The notes: generated by a model from the letters alone, not told the origin. DNA of 64,000 nt from Clostridia bacterium (GCA_900766495.1 CAAFVM010000045.1:97802-161801); one strand, 5' to 3'; positions 24,952-35,102 are shown, counted from the first letter of the stretch. Numbers and translations are program-made.

Positions 24952-27327
24952 TTATTTTAAAGTGACGAACGTCACGCCATGCTCGCCCTCGCCGTATTTT
25001 CCGAAGCGGAATTCGGCAACGCGCGGGTCTTTTTTTAGCATATCGTGAATTGCCGTGCTTAAAATTTTAAGCCCCACGCCGTGGATAATTTTTACCTCGT
25101 TAAGGTTATTCACAACGGCTTGGTCAAGGAAATTTTCAACCTCGGCAAGCGCTTCGTCGGTGTTTTTGCCTATAACGTTAATCTGATTAGTTGCGGCGTT
25201 GAAATTCGCGCGGTCGATTCGCACCGACACCGAAGAGTTTTCGACTTTTTTCTTCTTTTCTTTATGAGGTAAATATAAATCGTCGAATTTAAGCGAAACG
25301 CGCACGGCGCCCACCGAAACCTCGGCAACCCGCTTTTTCTTGTTTATGCAAAGAACTTCGCCGTTAGCTTTCATCGAATCGACGTATACTCTGTCGCCCA
25401 CGCGAAGCTTGTTTTCGTCTATTTTTACGTCGGTAAAATTAACCTCTTTTTCGGCTTCGAGTTTATACTTTTCTTCTTCGAGCTTATTGCGCAAGGTTCT
25501 GGCTTTAATCAGGTCGCCGCCGCCTATTTCTTCGCTGTCGTAAATTTCTTTAATGCTCTGCAAATATTCGTCGGCTTGTTCAAGCGACTCGTTAATTATC
25601 CGCCTGCTTTCGATTTTCGCGTTCATAAAGAACTTTTCGCGTTCTTTATCGAATTTAGCGCGTTCTGCAAGCAAAGCGTCAAGCTCGAATTTTTTCTCTT
25701 TGTTAATCGCTTCGTATTCTTCAATCTGCTTTTCGGCGGCTTTTCTTGCGTTTTGCGCCTCTTCCAGCACTTTTTCGAAAGAAACTTTTTCGTCGGTTAA
25801 AAGCTGTTTCGCCCGCTCGATAAGTTCGGTTGAAAGTCCCAGCCTTTGCGAAATTTTTATTGCGTTGGAACTGCCCGCAACGCCCACGTTAAGCCTGTAA
25901 AGCGGCGCGAACGTCTGCTCGTCGAAGTCCATCGAAGCGTTCATTATGCGCTTTTCGGTAAACGCGTATTCTTTAAGCGACGAATAGTGCGTGGTTATTA
26001 TGCCGTAACTGCCGCGTTCAATCAGCCTTTCGAACACCGCGCGGGCAATGGCGCCGCCCTCCTCGGGGTCGGTTCCCGCGCCTATTTCGTCAATTAACAC
26101 TAAACTGTTTTCGTCGGCGTTTTCACTGATTTCTATTACGTTTTTCATGTGCGACGAAAAGGTTGAAAGGCTTTGTTCTATACTCTGCTCGTCGCCTATG
26201 TCGCAATAAACCGATTTGAATACCGAAAAATTACTGCCGTCGGCGGCGGGAACGTAAAAGCCGGAAGCCGCCATAAGCGAAAACAGCCCGGCAAGCTTCA
26301 TCGTAACCGTTTTACCGCCGGTGTTCGGTCCGCTTATAAGCAGAAAATTATAGCCCGCGCCGAGCGAAACGCTAACCGGTACAACCTTTTTCGGGTCGAT
26401 TAAAGGATGCCGCCCAGCAACCACGTTTACATACCCGTTTGAGTTGAGCGCGGGCAGACTTGAATGCGTGGCGTAAGCGAATTGCGCTTTGGCGTAAGCT
26501 TCGTCTAAAAGCACAAGCGCGCTTAAATTGTTTTCCAGTCTGTCGGCTATAAGCCCTACTTTTTGAGTAAGTTCGCCCAAAATCCTGTCGATTTCAAGCT
26601 TTTCTTCTATTGCGGCGCTGCGCAAATCGTTGTTCATTTCAAGAACTTCTACCGGCTCGACGAACAGAGTGGAACCGCTCGCAGACTGGTCGTGTATAAG
26701 CCCTTTAATCTGACCGCGGAACTCCGATTTTACGGGAACCACGTAACGCTCGCCGCGCATGGTGACTATACCGTCTTGCAAATATTTGCTTTGACTGCGC
26801 ACGTAATAATTGAGTTTTTCGCGGATTTGCTCGTTAAGCCGTTTGATTTTTCGCCTGATTGCCGCAAGTTTTTCGCTCGCGTTGTCGCTCATTTTATCGT
26901 CGGCGAGAATTTTTTCCTTAATTTCGTCTTCCAAATATTTATCGGAAAAAATCGATTCGGCAATCATTCGCAGCGAGGTTATTTCCTCGTCGTTTATCGT
27001 CGTAACCGATGTATACGCTATGCGCGAAGCGGTTAAAAGCCGAGCCACAAGCAGCAGTTCGCCCATAGAAAGGCAAAAGCCGCGCTTGCTTCGTTCGAGT
27101 TCGTCGCCTATCGGGTCGAAATAAGAAATTCCGCCAACGCCGTAAGTGTATAAAAGCTTATACGCCTCGCCGGTTTTTTTAAGCAGAAATTCGCCCTCGT
27201 CCTTGTCGGTAACAGGCACGATGGCTGAAATTGCCTCTTTGGTTTCGCCGAGTACCGCGTATTCAGCACATTCCGCCAAAATTTTATCGTATTCCAAAAC
27301 GTTTAAAACTCGTCGGGTGGTCGTCAT
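24952..27327 (-). CDS. mutS2: MutS2 endonuclease/ATPase with a degenerate Smr motif
   Basis: The 791-residue protein has the MutS core and clamp (about 1-300), ATPase with Walker A (SGPNTGGKTVTMK, near residue 335), Walker B (SLVLIDEIGAGTDPEEG), a long coiled coil, KOW-like and C-terminal Smr domains. In the Smr domain the usual LDLRG is INVIG and HGxG is HGVG, so the usual catalytic Asp is missing. MutS2 splits collided ribosomes or suppresses recombination; nuclease function is doubtful here. I chose ATG 27327, one base after the U32 gene stop and 11 bases from AGAGG. A TTG at 27336 is too close to that site. The order pheS-pheT-U32-mutS2 is common in Clostridia. Confidence 0.93.
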   Translation of the reverse strand: MTTTRRVLNVLEYDKILAECAEYAVLGETKEAISAIVPVTDKDEGEFLLKKTGEAYKLLYTYGVGGISYFDPIGDELERSKRGFCLSMGELLLVARLLTASRIAYTSVTTINDEEITSLRMIAESIFSDKYLEDEIKEKILADDKMSDNASEKLAAIRRKIKRLNEQIREKLNYYVRSQSKYLQDGIVTMRGERYVVPVKSEFRGQIKGLIHDQSASGSTLFVEPVEVLEMNNDLRSAAIEEKLEIDRILGELTQKVGLIADRLENNLSALVLLDEAYAKAQFAYATHSSLPALNSNGYVNVVAGRHPLIDPKKVVPVSVSLGAGYNFLLISGPNTGGKTVTMKLAGLFSLMAASGFYVPAADGSNFSVFKSVYCDIGDEQSIEQSLSTFSSHMKNVIEISENADENSLVLIDEIGAGTDPEEGGAIARAVFERLIERGSYGIITTHYSSLKEYAFTEKRIMNASMDFDEQTFAPLYRLNVGVAGSSNAIKISQRLGLSTELIERAKQLLTDEKVSFEKVLEEAQNARKAAEKQIEEYEAINKEKKFELDALLAERAKFDKEREKFFMNAKIESRRIINESLEQADEYLQSIKEIYDSEEIGGGDLIKARTLRNKLEEEKYKLEAEKEVNFTDVKIDENKLRVGDRVYVDSMKANGEVLCINKKKRVAEVSVGAVRVSLKFDDLYLPHKEKKKKVENSSVSVRIDRANFNAATNQINVIGKNTDEALAEVENFLDQAVVNNLNEVKIIHGVGLKILSTAIHDMLKKDPRVAEFRFGKYGEGEHGVTFVTLK

Positions 27328-27328
27328 A

Positions 27329-29716
27329 TCATTCAATTCCTCTTATAAGGTTGCCTGCTGTTATTTTTTTGCTGTTTTCTTCATTTTCGCGGGCGTTTTT
27401 CGCGTGTTTTTCTTTTTTCTGCGATTTACCGCCGCCCGTTTTTTTGCCTGCGTTTAAATATTTTTCGATTAGCGCGCAGGTATTTTCAATGTTTTTGCTT
27501 TCTTTATTTTCTTTAACAGCTCCGTTAACGCCCGAATTTTCGTCCGATACAGTGAAATCGAAAATTTCGCGATTTAAACGTTTTTTCGAAAACAGCGAAG
27601 CGTCGTTATAAATTTCGAAACGGCACCCCGAAAGCCTGTATCGGCGGACTTTAAACTCCCTGCCGTCGTCGCTTTTAAGTTTAAACCTAAAACCGCGGGC
27701 ACATTCGGCGCAGTTTTTGCCGAACGGACAATAGATTAGCGTCATAATTTTAATGTCGCCAAGCGTTAAAGTCCAGCCGTCGAGAGAAGAAAGCTCTCCG
27801 TAGTTAAGCTCTTTAGAAAGCGAAATTTCGTTTAACTTTTCATATTTAAGCGAGGCAACGTCCACAGGGTTCGCCGCGTTAAGCTCTATGCCGCCGAAGA
27901 TTTTTTTGTTCAGCCGCTTCGCAAGGTAAATGCCGCTTGCGCCTTCAACGTAAAGCCCGTCGAATTTTTCGGCGGCTTTAATTAAAATCTTTTCGTCCGC
28001 GCCGCTTAAAAACGCGGGAGTATATAAATATTTTACCGCGTTAAAACTTTCAATCTGTTTGAAAAAGTTTTTAATTTCGTTTTCGTTCGAATAATCTATA
28101 GGGCAAAAAACAAGATTTTTTACATTTTTCAAATTTTCGCCGAACACATTTTTCATAAACGAAAAATCGTGCGAAATAACGGTAACGCCGCCGTTTTCAC
28201 TGTCCGAATCCGAAACGTAAAAATCTTTAAAATCGTTTATTACGTCTTCGATTTTGCAAGAAATTACGCGTGGCGAAGAATAAGAATAAAAATATTCTTT
28301 ATACGCCCTTGCGCGAAGTTCGTTCACCGCTTTTTTCAGTATAAACAGGTCTTGCCCCATATCTGCCGAGGGCATAATTTCAAACGGATAAACGTCGGTC
28401 TTTCTTAAATTTTCTTTAATCTCTTTTTTAGTTGCGGGGCAATTTACAGCTTTCGTCGGGCAAAATTCGGAATAATAAGTTTTACCGCCCACGGTCAGGC
28501 TTAAAGGCTTGCCCTCTTCGGCATAAAAAGAAGCTTCAAGCGGCAATTTCTTTTTAAAACTTAAATATTTTTCGGTTAAAGCGCAGTCTTTGGTTATATT
28601 AACGCTGTCGCCCGCAGCGGCGTTTCCACGGTATGCAATAACTATTTTTTGGCTTTTACCATCCTTTCCCGTAACCGCTTTCGCGGTTGCGTTGCCGGTT
28701 TCCTTTCCGCCGCGCAATATTTTAAAACAATCGCCCTCGCACGGGGAATATTTATTGAAATTAACGTTCAAACGGCTGCCGTCTGCGCTTAATACCTTAC
28801 CAACCGCAACGCCCATATGGTTTTGCACGAGCGGAGAAAGCAATTTTTTATCCTGTCCGAAGCCAAGCCCCTCGGTATATCCGCCGCGGTTATAGCAACG
28901 CGCCATGCGGTTGAATTTATCGCACGGGTCAACGCCGTCAAGCAAAGCGCGGTAGTAATCGCACGAAGCGGAAACGTATTCAAAACCGCGCATTCTGCCC
29001 TCGATTTTTAAACTTTTTACGCCAAGCTTTTCAAGCCGTTCTATTTTTGAAGAAAGGTTTAAATCGGAAAGCGACAAGGCGTAGCGCATGTTTTGAGAAA
29101 CGCCTTTTCCCTCGTATTTATAAAGTTTTCGGCAAGGCTGGCGGCAGGCTCCGCGGTTTCCGCTTTTTCCGCCCACAAACGAGCTGAAATAGCAATGCCC
29201 AGAAAGCGACGAACACAGCGCGCCCTGAACGAACACTTCTGTTTCTATTATTTTCGCGATTGCCGCAATTTCGGCTTCGGCGGTTTCACGTGCGAGTATT
29301 ACCCGCGAAAAACCGTAAGACAGCGCGAGTTTCGCCCCGTCAGCGTTGTTCACGCCCGCCTGCGTTGAAAGGTGCAGCGTAATATTCGGAAACGCGCGTT
29401 TCAGCGCCCGTCCGAAGAAAACATCCTGCACGATAAACGCGTCGGCGCCCGCTTCGTAAGCCTTGCCAACCGCCGAAAAATAACTTTCAAGCTCGTCGGT
29501 TTTCACTACGGTATTCACCGCTACGTAAACTTTAACGCCGAAAACGTGCGCGTAAGAAATTATGAACGGAAGCCTTTCAAAAGTGAAATTGCCCGCGTTT
29601 TTTCGCGCCGAAAACTCGCTTAAACCAAGATAGACGGCGTTCGCCCCGTAATTTACCGCGGCAAAAAAGCATTCTTCGTTGCCCGCCGGGGCTAATAATT
29701 CCATATCGTAACTCAT
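27329..29716 (-). CDS. Peptidase U32 family protein (RlhA-like) with DUF3656 region
   Basis: The 795-residue protein has the U32 barrel in its first 300 residues: MELLAPAG start, NYGANAVYLG, ITLHLSTQAGVNN, and a cysteine cluster (FVQGALCSSLSGHCYFSS, GACRQPCRKLY). In this family such clusters bind iron-sulfur and act in rRNA or tRNA hydroxylation (RlhA, TrhP), so 'peptidase' may be a misnomer. A DUF3656-like middle and a second barrel-like part follow. The final 60 residues are Lys/Asn/Glu-rich and look disordered. It is followed one base later by mutS2. An ATG four codons downstream (MELLAPAG) is an alternative start. Confidence 0.85.
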   Translation of the reverse strand: MSYDMELLAPAGNEECFFAAVNYGANAVYLGLSEFSARKNAGNFTFERLPFIISYAHVFGVKVYVAVNTVVKTDELESYFSAVGKAYEAGADAFIVQDVFFGRALKRAFPNITLHLSTQAGVNNADGAKLALSYGFSRVILARETAEAEIAAIAKIIETEVFVQGALCSSLSGHCYFSSFVGGKSGNRGACRQPCRKLYKYEGKGVSQNMRYALSLSDLNLSSKIERLEKLGVKSLKIEGRMRGFEYVSASCDYYRALLDGVDPCDKFNRMARCYNRGGYTEGLGFGQDKKLLSPLVQNHMGVAVGKVLSADGSRLNVNFNKYSPCEGDCFKILRGGKETGNATAKAVTGKDGKSQKIVIAYRGNAAAGDSVNITKDCALTEKYLSFKKKLPLEASFYAEEGKPLSLTVGGKTYYSEFCPTKAVNCPATKKEIKENLRKTDVYPFEIMPSADMGQDLFILKKAVNELRARAYKEYFYSYSSPRVISCKIEDVINDFKDFYVSDSDSENGGVTVISHDFSFMKNVFGENLKNVKNLVFCPIDYSNENEIKNFFKQIESFNAVKYLYTPAFLSGADEKILIKAAEKFDGLYVEGASGIYLAKRLNKKIFGGIELNAANPVDVASLKYEKLNEISLSKELNYGELSSLDGWTLTLGDIKIMTLIYCPFGKNCAECARGFRFKLKSDDGREFKVRRYRLSGCRFEIYNDASLFSKKRLNREIFDFTVSDENSGVNGAVKENKESKNIENTCALIEKYLNAGKKTGGGKSQKKEKHAKNARENEENSKKITAGNLIRGIE

Positions 29717-29847
29717 AATTTTACTTTATCGCGCACATTCGGGTAAATTCGCGGCAAAAGCAGAACGAGCCAAGTCCGAACAAAACAAAAGCTCGTCTTC
29801 GGCAACATAAGCGCCTGCTTTGCAACAACGACCGTCGATATAAAAAA

Positions 29848-32247
29848 TTACTGACGGAGTTCTATGCCGTGCGCCTTTAAATTAAACAATATTTTTTTAA
29901 TAAACGAATCCACTTCGCCCTCGCCGAACGTTTTTTCAAGCGACGAGAAAGTAAGTCTGTAAGCCACGCTCTTCATTCCCTCGTCTACGCCTTTGCCAGT
30001 GTAAACGTCAAAAATCCTAACCGAAACGAGGTTTTTACCGCCGCGCTCGTAAATAAGTTTTTCTATTTCGGCGTTGGTGGTTTCAAGCGGGCAAACCAAA
30101 GCGAGGTCGCGCTCTACCGCGGGGAATTTTGAAATCGCGCTGAAATTGATTTTACCTTTCGCAAGCTGTAAAATCAAATCGAAATCGAGTTCGGCAACGC
30201 AAATTTTACCGCTCGCTCCGAGTTTTTCAACCAAAGCGGGGTGCAACTCGCCCAAAACGCCTAAATATTTGCCGTCAACGGTAATATCGGCGCTTCTGCC
30301 GGGGTGCATATACGACGCTTTCGAACGCGAATAGCAAACCTCCCCGTTTACGCGAAGCACCTCGAACACGGTTTGAATCATACCTTTAAGGTCGAAGAAA
30401 TCGCCGCGTTTGCCAAAGCTCGCAAGGCACAATCTCGCGTTTTCGCGCGGGAGTTCGCTACCCGCTTCGGGCAAATAAACTTTTGCAAGTTCGAACAAAT
30501 CGCCGTCGTAATTTTTTTTGTTCAGGTTACGGCAAACCGTTGCCACCATCGACGGGATAAGCGTTGTACGCATAACACTCATGTCTTCGCCGAGCGGATT
30601 GAACAGCTTGATATGCGCGTTTTCGGGGGCGTTTTTATCGAGTCCGAACGTTTCGTAATCCTTTTCGGAAACGAAAGAATATGTCATAATTTCGCAGAAG
30701 CCGTTAGCCGCAAGCAAATCTTTAAGTTTTTCTTCCTTTTCCTGCGCGCTCGTGCGCCCGCCGAACGTTACCGACGACTGCTCGAACAGTCTGGGCTGAA
30801 TGTGGTCGTAGCCGTAGGTTCTTATAACCTCTTCGGCAAGGTCGGCTTCGCCCTCTACGTCGTCGCGGTAAGGCGGAGGAGTTACCTCTATTTTGCCGTT
30901 TGCCGTTTCTTTTACGGTAAAGCCCAAATTTTCAAGAATTTTCTTTTGTTTTTCGGCTTCGACGGTAATGCCCAAAATCGCGTTTATTCCGTTATAGCTT
31001 GCAATTACAGGCTGTTTTTCATCGTTTTCCGCGCGGACGTCAATAATTTTATAGCAGGCTTTTCCCGCGCCCATGCTTTCTATAAGATGCAAAGCTCTGT
31101 TCATCGCGCGGGCGGTCGTCCATTCGTCAACGCCCTTTTCGAAGCGCGCGCTCGAATCGGAACGCTGCCCCAATGCCTTGGAACTTCTTCTAATGTTGTC
31201 GCGTTTAAACACCGCGCACTCAAACACTACAGACGAAGTGTAATCTTCTATTCCGCTGTCTTTTCCGCCCATAATTCCCGCAAGAGCCACAGGCTTTTCG
31301 GCGTCGCAAATAACCAGATTGTCGTTTTTAAGGGTAAATTCCTTGTCGTCGAGAGTGGTTATTTTCTCACCGTTTTCGGCGCGGCGGATTATAATTTGTT
31401 TGCCTCCTATTTTAGAATAATCGAAAGCGTGCATCGGCTGCCCGAGTTCGCACAAAACGTAGTTGGTAACGTCCACAACCGAGTTAATCGCCCTTATTCC
31501 CATAAGAGCAAGCCGTTTTTGCATAGCTTTGGGCGACGGTTTTATAACCACGCCCTTAACGTAACCCGCAATATATCTCGGGCATAAATCGGGCGCTTTC
31601 ACGTCGACCGTAACCGGCGCGACCTCGTCTGAGCTTTCTGCCGTAAACGAATAATCGGGCTGAATGAGCGGGCGTTCCAGAATAGCCGCGACCTCGCGGG
31701 CAAGCCCTAAAATGCTTTGGCAATCGGGGCGATTTGCCGTAACTCCTATGTCGAAAACGGTTTCTTTCGCGCCGAGCAGTTCGCAAACGTCTGCGCCCAC
31801 GGGAAAATCGTCGTGGAAGACAAGCACGCTGTCTTCGCCCGCGCCGTCGTAATATTCTTCGGTAATGCCTATTTCGGCGCCGCCGCAGAACATTCCGTCC
31901 GATTCCACCCCGCGCAGTTTGCCTTTTTTAATCTGCGTTCCGTCGGCAAGCACCGCCCCGTCGAGGCTGACGGGAACTTTATCGCCGACTTTAATGTTTT
32001 TAGCGTTCGTAACAATCTGTAACTGCCCGTGTTCGCCCGCGTTCACCGCGCAAACCGAAAGCTTATCGGCATTCGGGTGCTGTTCGATTGCGTTAATCTG
32101 ACAAACGACGATGTTTTTAACGTTTTCATTGATTTTTATTATTTCTTCGACTTCAAAACCGCACGAAAACAGCTTGTCTTTAAGCGTTTCCACGGGAATA
32201 TCGTCGATTTTTACAAATTCGTTAAGCCAACTTAAAGGTAATCTCAT
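29848..32247 (-). CDS. pheT: Phenylalanyl-tRNA synthetase beta chain
   Basis: The 799-residue protein has the complete domain order: N-terminal B1, an OB-fold tRNA-binding domain (about residues 40-150, NVKNIVVCQI and IVTNAKNI), the B3/B4 editing domain (about 210-385), B5, the catalytic-like core and the C-terminal anticodon-binding FDX-ACB domain (FPAVERDLALVCP near residue 710). It forms the alpha2-beta2 enzyme with PheS, whose gene ends 10 bases upstream. Expression is set by the shared promoter and T-box. Confidence 0.97.
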   Translation of the reverse strand: MRLPLSWLNEFVKIDDIPVETLKDKLFSCGFEVEEIIKINENVKNIVVCQINAIEQHPNADKLSVCAVNAGEHGQLQIVTNAKNIKVGDKVPVSLDGAVLADGTQIKKGKLRGVESDGMFCGGAEIGITEEYYDGAGEDSVLVFHDDFPVGADVCELLGAKETVFDIGVTANRPDCQSILGLAREVAAILERPLIQPDYSFTAESSDEVAPVTVDVKAPDLCPRYIAGYVKGVVIKPSPKAMQKRLALMGIRAINSVVDVTNYVLCELGQPMHAFDYSKIGGKQIIIRRAENGEKITTLDDKEFTLKNDNLVICDAEKPVALAGIMGGKDSGIEDYTSSVVFECAVFKRDNIRRSSKALGQRSDSSARFEKGVDEWTTARAMNRALHLIESMGAGKACYKIIDVRAENDEKQPVIASYNGINAILGITVEAEKQKKILENLGFTVKETANGKIEVTPPPYRDDVEGEADLAEEVIRTYGYDHIQPRLFEQSSVTFGGRTSAQEKEEKLKDLLAANGFCEIMTYSFVSEKDYETFGLDKNAPENAHIKLFNPLGEDMSVMRTTLIPSMVATVCRNLNKKNYDGDLFELAKVYLPEAGSELPRENARLCLASFGKRGDFFDLKGMIQTVFEVLRVNGEVCYSRSKASYMHPGRSADITVDGKYLGVLGELHPALVEKLGASGKICVAELDFDLILQLAKGKINFSAISKFPAVERDLALVCPLETTNAEIEKLIYERGGKNLVSVRIFDVYTGKGVDEGMKSVAYRLTFSSLEKTFGEGEVDSFIKKILFNLKAHGIELRQ

Positions 32248-32257
32248 AATTTTCGCC

Positions 32258-33277
32258 TCACTTGAACTGTTTTAAAAAACGTACGTCGTTATCGAAGAAA
32301 TAACGAATATCGGGTATGCCGTATTTAAGCATGGCTATGCGCTCAAGCCCTATGCCGAACGCGAAGCCCTGATATACGTCGGGGTCGATTCCGCAGTTTT
32401 TAAACACGTTGCGGTTTACCATGCCCGCGCCTAAAATTTCAATCCATCCGGTGCCTTTGCAAAGGCGGCACCCCTTGCCGTGGCATTCGAAGCAGGAAAC
32501 GTCTACTTCTACGCTCGGTTCGGTAAACGGAAAATACGACGGGCGGAAACGGGTTTTCACGTCGCTGTCGAACAGTTTTTTCAAAAACGCTTCCAGCGCG
32601 CCTTTCAAATCGCACAAAGTAACGTTTTTATCTACAACAAGCCCCTCCATCTGGTGGAACATCGGGCTGTGAGTGGCGTCGTCGTCCGAACGATAAACGC
32701 GCCCCGGGCTTAAAATTTTTAGCGGAGGCTTTTTATCGAGCATTACGCGCGCCTGTCCCGCCGACGTCTGCGTGCGCAGCAAAACGTTTTCGGTTATATA
32801 AAAAGTGTCTTGCATATCGCGCGACGGGTGGTCTTTTGGTATGTTCAAAAGCTGAAAATTATATTTGTCAAGCTCGATTTCGGGTCCCTCGAATATCTCG
32901 AACCCCATGCCCGAAAACGCGTCGATTATTTCGCGTTTTACAAGGTCTATCGGGTGAAGCGCGCCGACTTCGGGCTTGTTCCCCGGCATAGTAACGTCGC
33001 AACTTTCTTTAAGCAAACGCAATTCGAGTTCGCGGCTGCGCATTTCGTCCTCGCGCGCGGAAAGATAGCTTTCTATCTTAACCCTTAAATCGTTCACGAG
33101 CTGACCTATTACGGGTCTGTCCTGCGGAGCTACGTCGCGCATGCCTTTAAGTAACCCGGTTATTTCGCCGTTTTTGCCAAGCAGGCTTACGCGTTCTTCG
33201 TCCAAAGCGCGGGCGTCGGAGGCTTTGCCTATGCGCTCAACCGCTTTGTCGTAAAGTTCTTTAATTCTTTCTTTCAT
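32258..33277 (-). CDS. pheS: Phenylalanyl-tRNA synthetase alpha chain
   Basis: The 339-residue protein has the N-terminal coiled coil, class II motif 2 (PGRVYRSDDDATHSPMFHQ), the SYFPFTEPSVEVD region and motif 3 (FGIGLERIAMLKYG). An ATG at 33289 lies only two bases from the AAGGAG site; the ATG at 33277 lies 14 bases away and gives the standard MKERIKEL start. I list the latter but the choice is open. It is the first gene after a Phe T-box and a consensus promoter. Confidence 0.96.
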   Translation of the reverse strand: MKERIKELYDKAVERIGKASDARALDEERVSLLGKNGEITGLLKGMRDVAPQDRPVIGQLVNDLRVKIESYLSAREDEMRSRELELRLLKESCDVTMPGNKPEVGALHPIDLVKREIIDAFSGMGFEIFEGPEIELDKYNFQLLNIPKDHPSRDMQDTFYITENVLLRTQTSAGQARVMLDKKPPLKILSPGRVYRSDDDATHSPMFHQMEGLVVDKNVTLCDLKGALEAFLKKLFDSDVKTRFRPSYFPFTEPSVEVDVSCFECHGKGCRLCKGTGWIEILGAGMVNRNVFKNCGIDPDVYQGFAFGIGLERIAMLKYGIPDIRYFFDNDVRFLKQFK

Positions 33278-33304
33278 AAAGCAGACCATTTCTCCTTATA
33301 AAAT

Positions 33305-33702
33305 CTTGTAAAAAATAAAAACGCCCCGATAATTTCCGCCGAGTTCAGGCGAAGTTATCAATAGGGCGAAAATTTCGCGGTACCACCTATTTTCGTTTTT
33401 CTTTTTTATATTTTTATCGCACGACCGTCTGCGCTCAATCGTTTTTTTTTGCATACGAGACAACGGCGGGCGCAAAATTTTTTTAAAAGAAAAACCTTTA
33501 CTACTGCCTTTACGCGGCAAACGGCGCAAACTACTCGCTTTTTTATTTGCAAATTAGCAAAATAATTAAAAACTTTGGAAACGCTGCTCGGGAGTGAATA
33601 ACTTTTAACGCCTGCAAAAGCCCTTTCAGCCGCGGAGCTTCTCTCTTTTTTACAGGCGACGAAAAAAAGTCTGGTTCCGTCGACGCATTTAATAATGATT
33701 AT
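33305..33702 (-). promoter_or_regulatory. T-box riboswitch controlling pheST
   Basis: The minus-strand leader contains the conserved T-box AGGTGGTACCGCG at 33376-33388, which can pair with the CCA end of uncharged tRNA. A terminator at 33317-33368 (CGCCC...GGGGCG with an inner TTCGCC/GGCGGAA stem and T5) overlaps its 3' side. Stem I shows a GGCTGAAAG loop motif near 33633. A TTC followed by A (minus strand of 33596-33598) is positioned as the Phe specifier codon. When tRNA-Phe is uncharged the antiterminator forms and pheST is transcribed. Confidence 0.92.
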
Positions 33703-33708
33703 AGATTC

Positions 33709-33737
33709 ATTATATCGCATACGCGGATTTTTGTCAA
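33709..33737 (-). promoter_or_regulatory. Promoter of pheST
   Basis: On the minus strand TTGACA (33732-33737) and TATAAT (33709-33714) match consensus exactly with a 17-base spacer, directly before the T-box leader. Confidence 0.9.
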
Positions 33738-33845
33738 CGGTTTTGCAAGCGAAAAACGCCCTTTCCGCTTACATTTTCTTGCTTTAAACAGCCTTTTGTT
33801 TTTTCGCGGGCAGCTGTTTTTGCGCGTCTTTTAATCAGGCTCTTG

Positions 33846-34511
33846 TCAGGCGACCGAAGAAGAAAGCAGACCGCCGCCCAAATAAACCTCGGGAACCTTG
33901 CCCACGATCAGGTTGTCGTAAAGAGTTACCTCTATGTCGCCGCCGTAATATTCGCTTTTAAAAAGGGCGAACGCCGTTATGTCGGAATGGATTATCGCCG
34001 ATAAAACCTGTCTGGTCTGATTTATTCCAGCAGCCTCGAATTTACGGTAAATTCTGCACTCAACCGAAAGCGTTGCCGTGAGTTTTATGTTCACCGGCTT
34101 GCCGAACCCAGCAATTAGCCTTATCCCGCTGAATGTACCGAGCGGCACGTTTACTCCGTTTTTTATGTAGTCGCTTAAATAGCCGTAACAATCGAGCGCG
34201 AGTTTTTGCGAAATGTAGTTTACGTAAAGCGCGTCGGTTTTTATAAAAACAACGTCGCCCGCCGAATTTTTATCCACCTCGCACACACGAGAAAAATCGA
34301 AATTTTGTTTAATGCAATCGCGCACGGCGTAATAACTGCAATTCGAAATGTAATACTGATAGTCTTTGCCGCCGTAATAAAAAATTAGATTAATAGCCGA
34401 AAAATAAACGTAAACCAAAAACACGTTAAACGCGATAAGCGCGGCTATCAATCGCCTTTTTATTTTTTGCTTTCGTCTTAATTTTTTTTCGCACTCGCAA
34501 AAACGGTTCAT
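33846..34511 (-). CDS. yunB: Sporulation protein YunB
   Basis: The 221-residue protein has an N-terminal basic stretch and one membrane helix (about residues 15-40) and the YunB pattern: IPLG-like VPLGTFSGI, GFGKPVNIK, the AGINQTRQ motif, and a closing VGKVPEVYLGG. In Bacillus it is made in the mother cell and is needed for normal spores. I chose ATG 34511; a TTG at 34541 is possible. A sigma-E-like -10 lies 20 bases upstream, fitting that timing. The gene stands alone between spoVAE and the pheST leader. Confidence 0.85.
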   Translation of the reverse strand: MNRFCECEKKLRRKQKIKRRLIAALIAFNVFLVYVYFSAINLIFYYGGKDYQYYISNCSYYAVRDCIKQNFDFSRVCEVDKNSAGDVVFIKTDALYVNYISQKLALDCYGYLSDYIKNGVNVPLGTFSGIRLIAGFGKPVNIKLTATLSVECRIYRKFEAAGINQTRQVLSAIIHSDITAFALFKSEYYGGDIEVTLYDNLIVGKVPEVYLGGGLLSSSVA

Positions 34512-34530
34512 CGGCAAACTTTCTCGTATT

Positions 34531-34556
34531 ATTATATGCAAAGCCGCCCGCCGAAT
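34531..34556 (-). promoter_or_regulatory. Possible sigma-E promoter of yunB
   Basis: The minus strand reads CATATAAT at 34531-34538, matching the sigma-E -10 consensus CATAYANT. An AT-rich GAAATT lies about 15 bases upstream as a weak -35. It fits known mother-cell control of yunB in Bacillus. Confidence 0.4.
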
Positions 34557-34639
34557 TTCTTTTTAGCTATTTAAATTTTCTTATAATGCGCCGCGTTAAT
34601 CGTGTTTATTTCGTGCGCGTTAATTTATATCGTGCGTGT

Positions 34640-35011
34640 TTAATTTTTCTTCGATTTAGGCTTGAATATAAGCGCATTCACAAAACTGAAAACCACAGCC
34701 GCGGTAACGCCTGCGCCTGCGGCTTGCATACCGCCCGTAATTGCGCCGAACAAACTTTCGCGCGCGCCCTTTATCGCTCCGTTCGCAAGCAAATAACCGA
34801 ACCCGCAGATGGGAACGGTAGCTCCGCTTTCGGCAAAATCAACCAGATATCGATAAACGCCGAAAGCCTGTAAAATCAGCCCACCGAGCATAAAATAAAC
34901 TAATATTTTACCCGCGGTTATTTTTGTGTAATTAATTAAAAGTTGTGCCACTACGCATATCGCGCCGCCCACGCAAAACGCTTTCACGTAAGTCAGAATA
35001 ATTGCTTGCAT
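34640..35011 (-). CDS. spoVAE: Stage V sporulation protein AE
   Basis: This 123-residue integral membrane protein has four hydrophobic helices and the SpoVAE patterns GGLILQAFGVYRYLVDF and GATVPICGFGYLL. It is part of the SpoVA channel that loads dipicolinic acid into the forespore and releases it at germination. It follows spoVAD by 91 bases on the same strand. The length is typical of the AEB form. Confidence 0.92.
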   Translation of the reverse strand: MQAIILTYVKAFCVGGAICVVAQLLINYTKITAGKILVYFMLGGLILQAFGVYRYLVDFAESGATVPICGFGYLLANGAIKGARESLFGAITGGMQAAGAGVTAAVVFSFVNALIFKPKSKKN

Positions 35012-35102
35012 ATGTAGGTTTTATACGCAATTTTACAAATTTTTATGTTACGCATAATTTTATTTTTGCCGCTATATTTTCTTAAAAACATTATCGCTGT
35101 TT

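Noticed and set aside
30304..31587. 427-codon plus-strand frame
   Set aside because: It lies wholly antisense to pheT, and its composition (Arg, Phe, Val, Ala) is that of a mirror frame of GC-biased codons.
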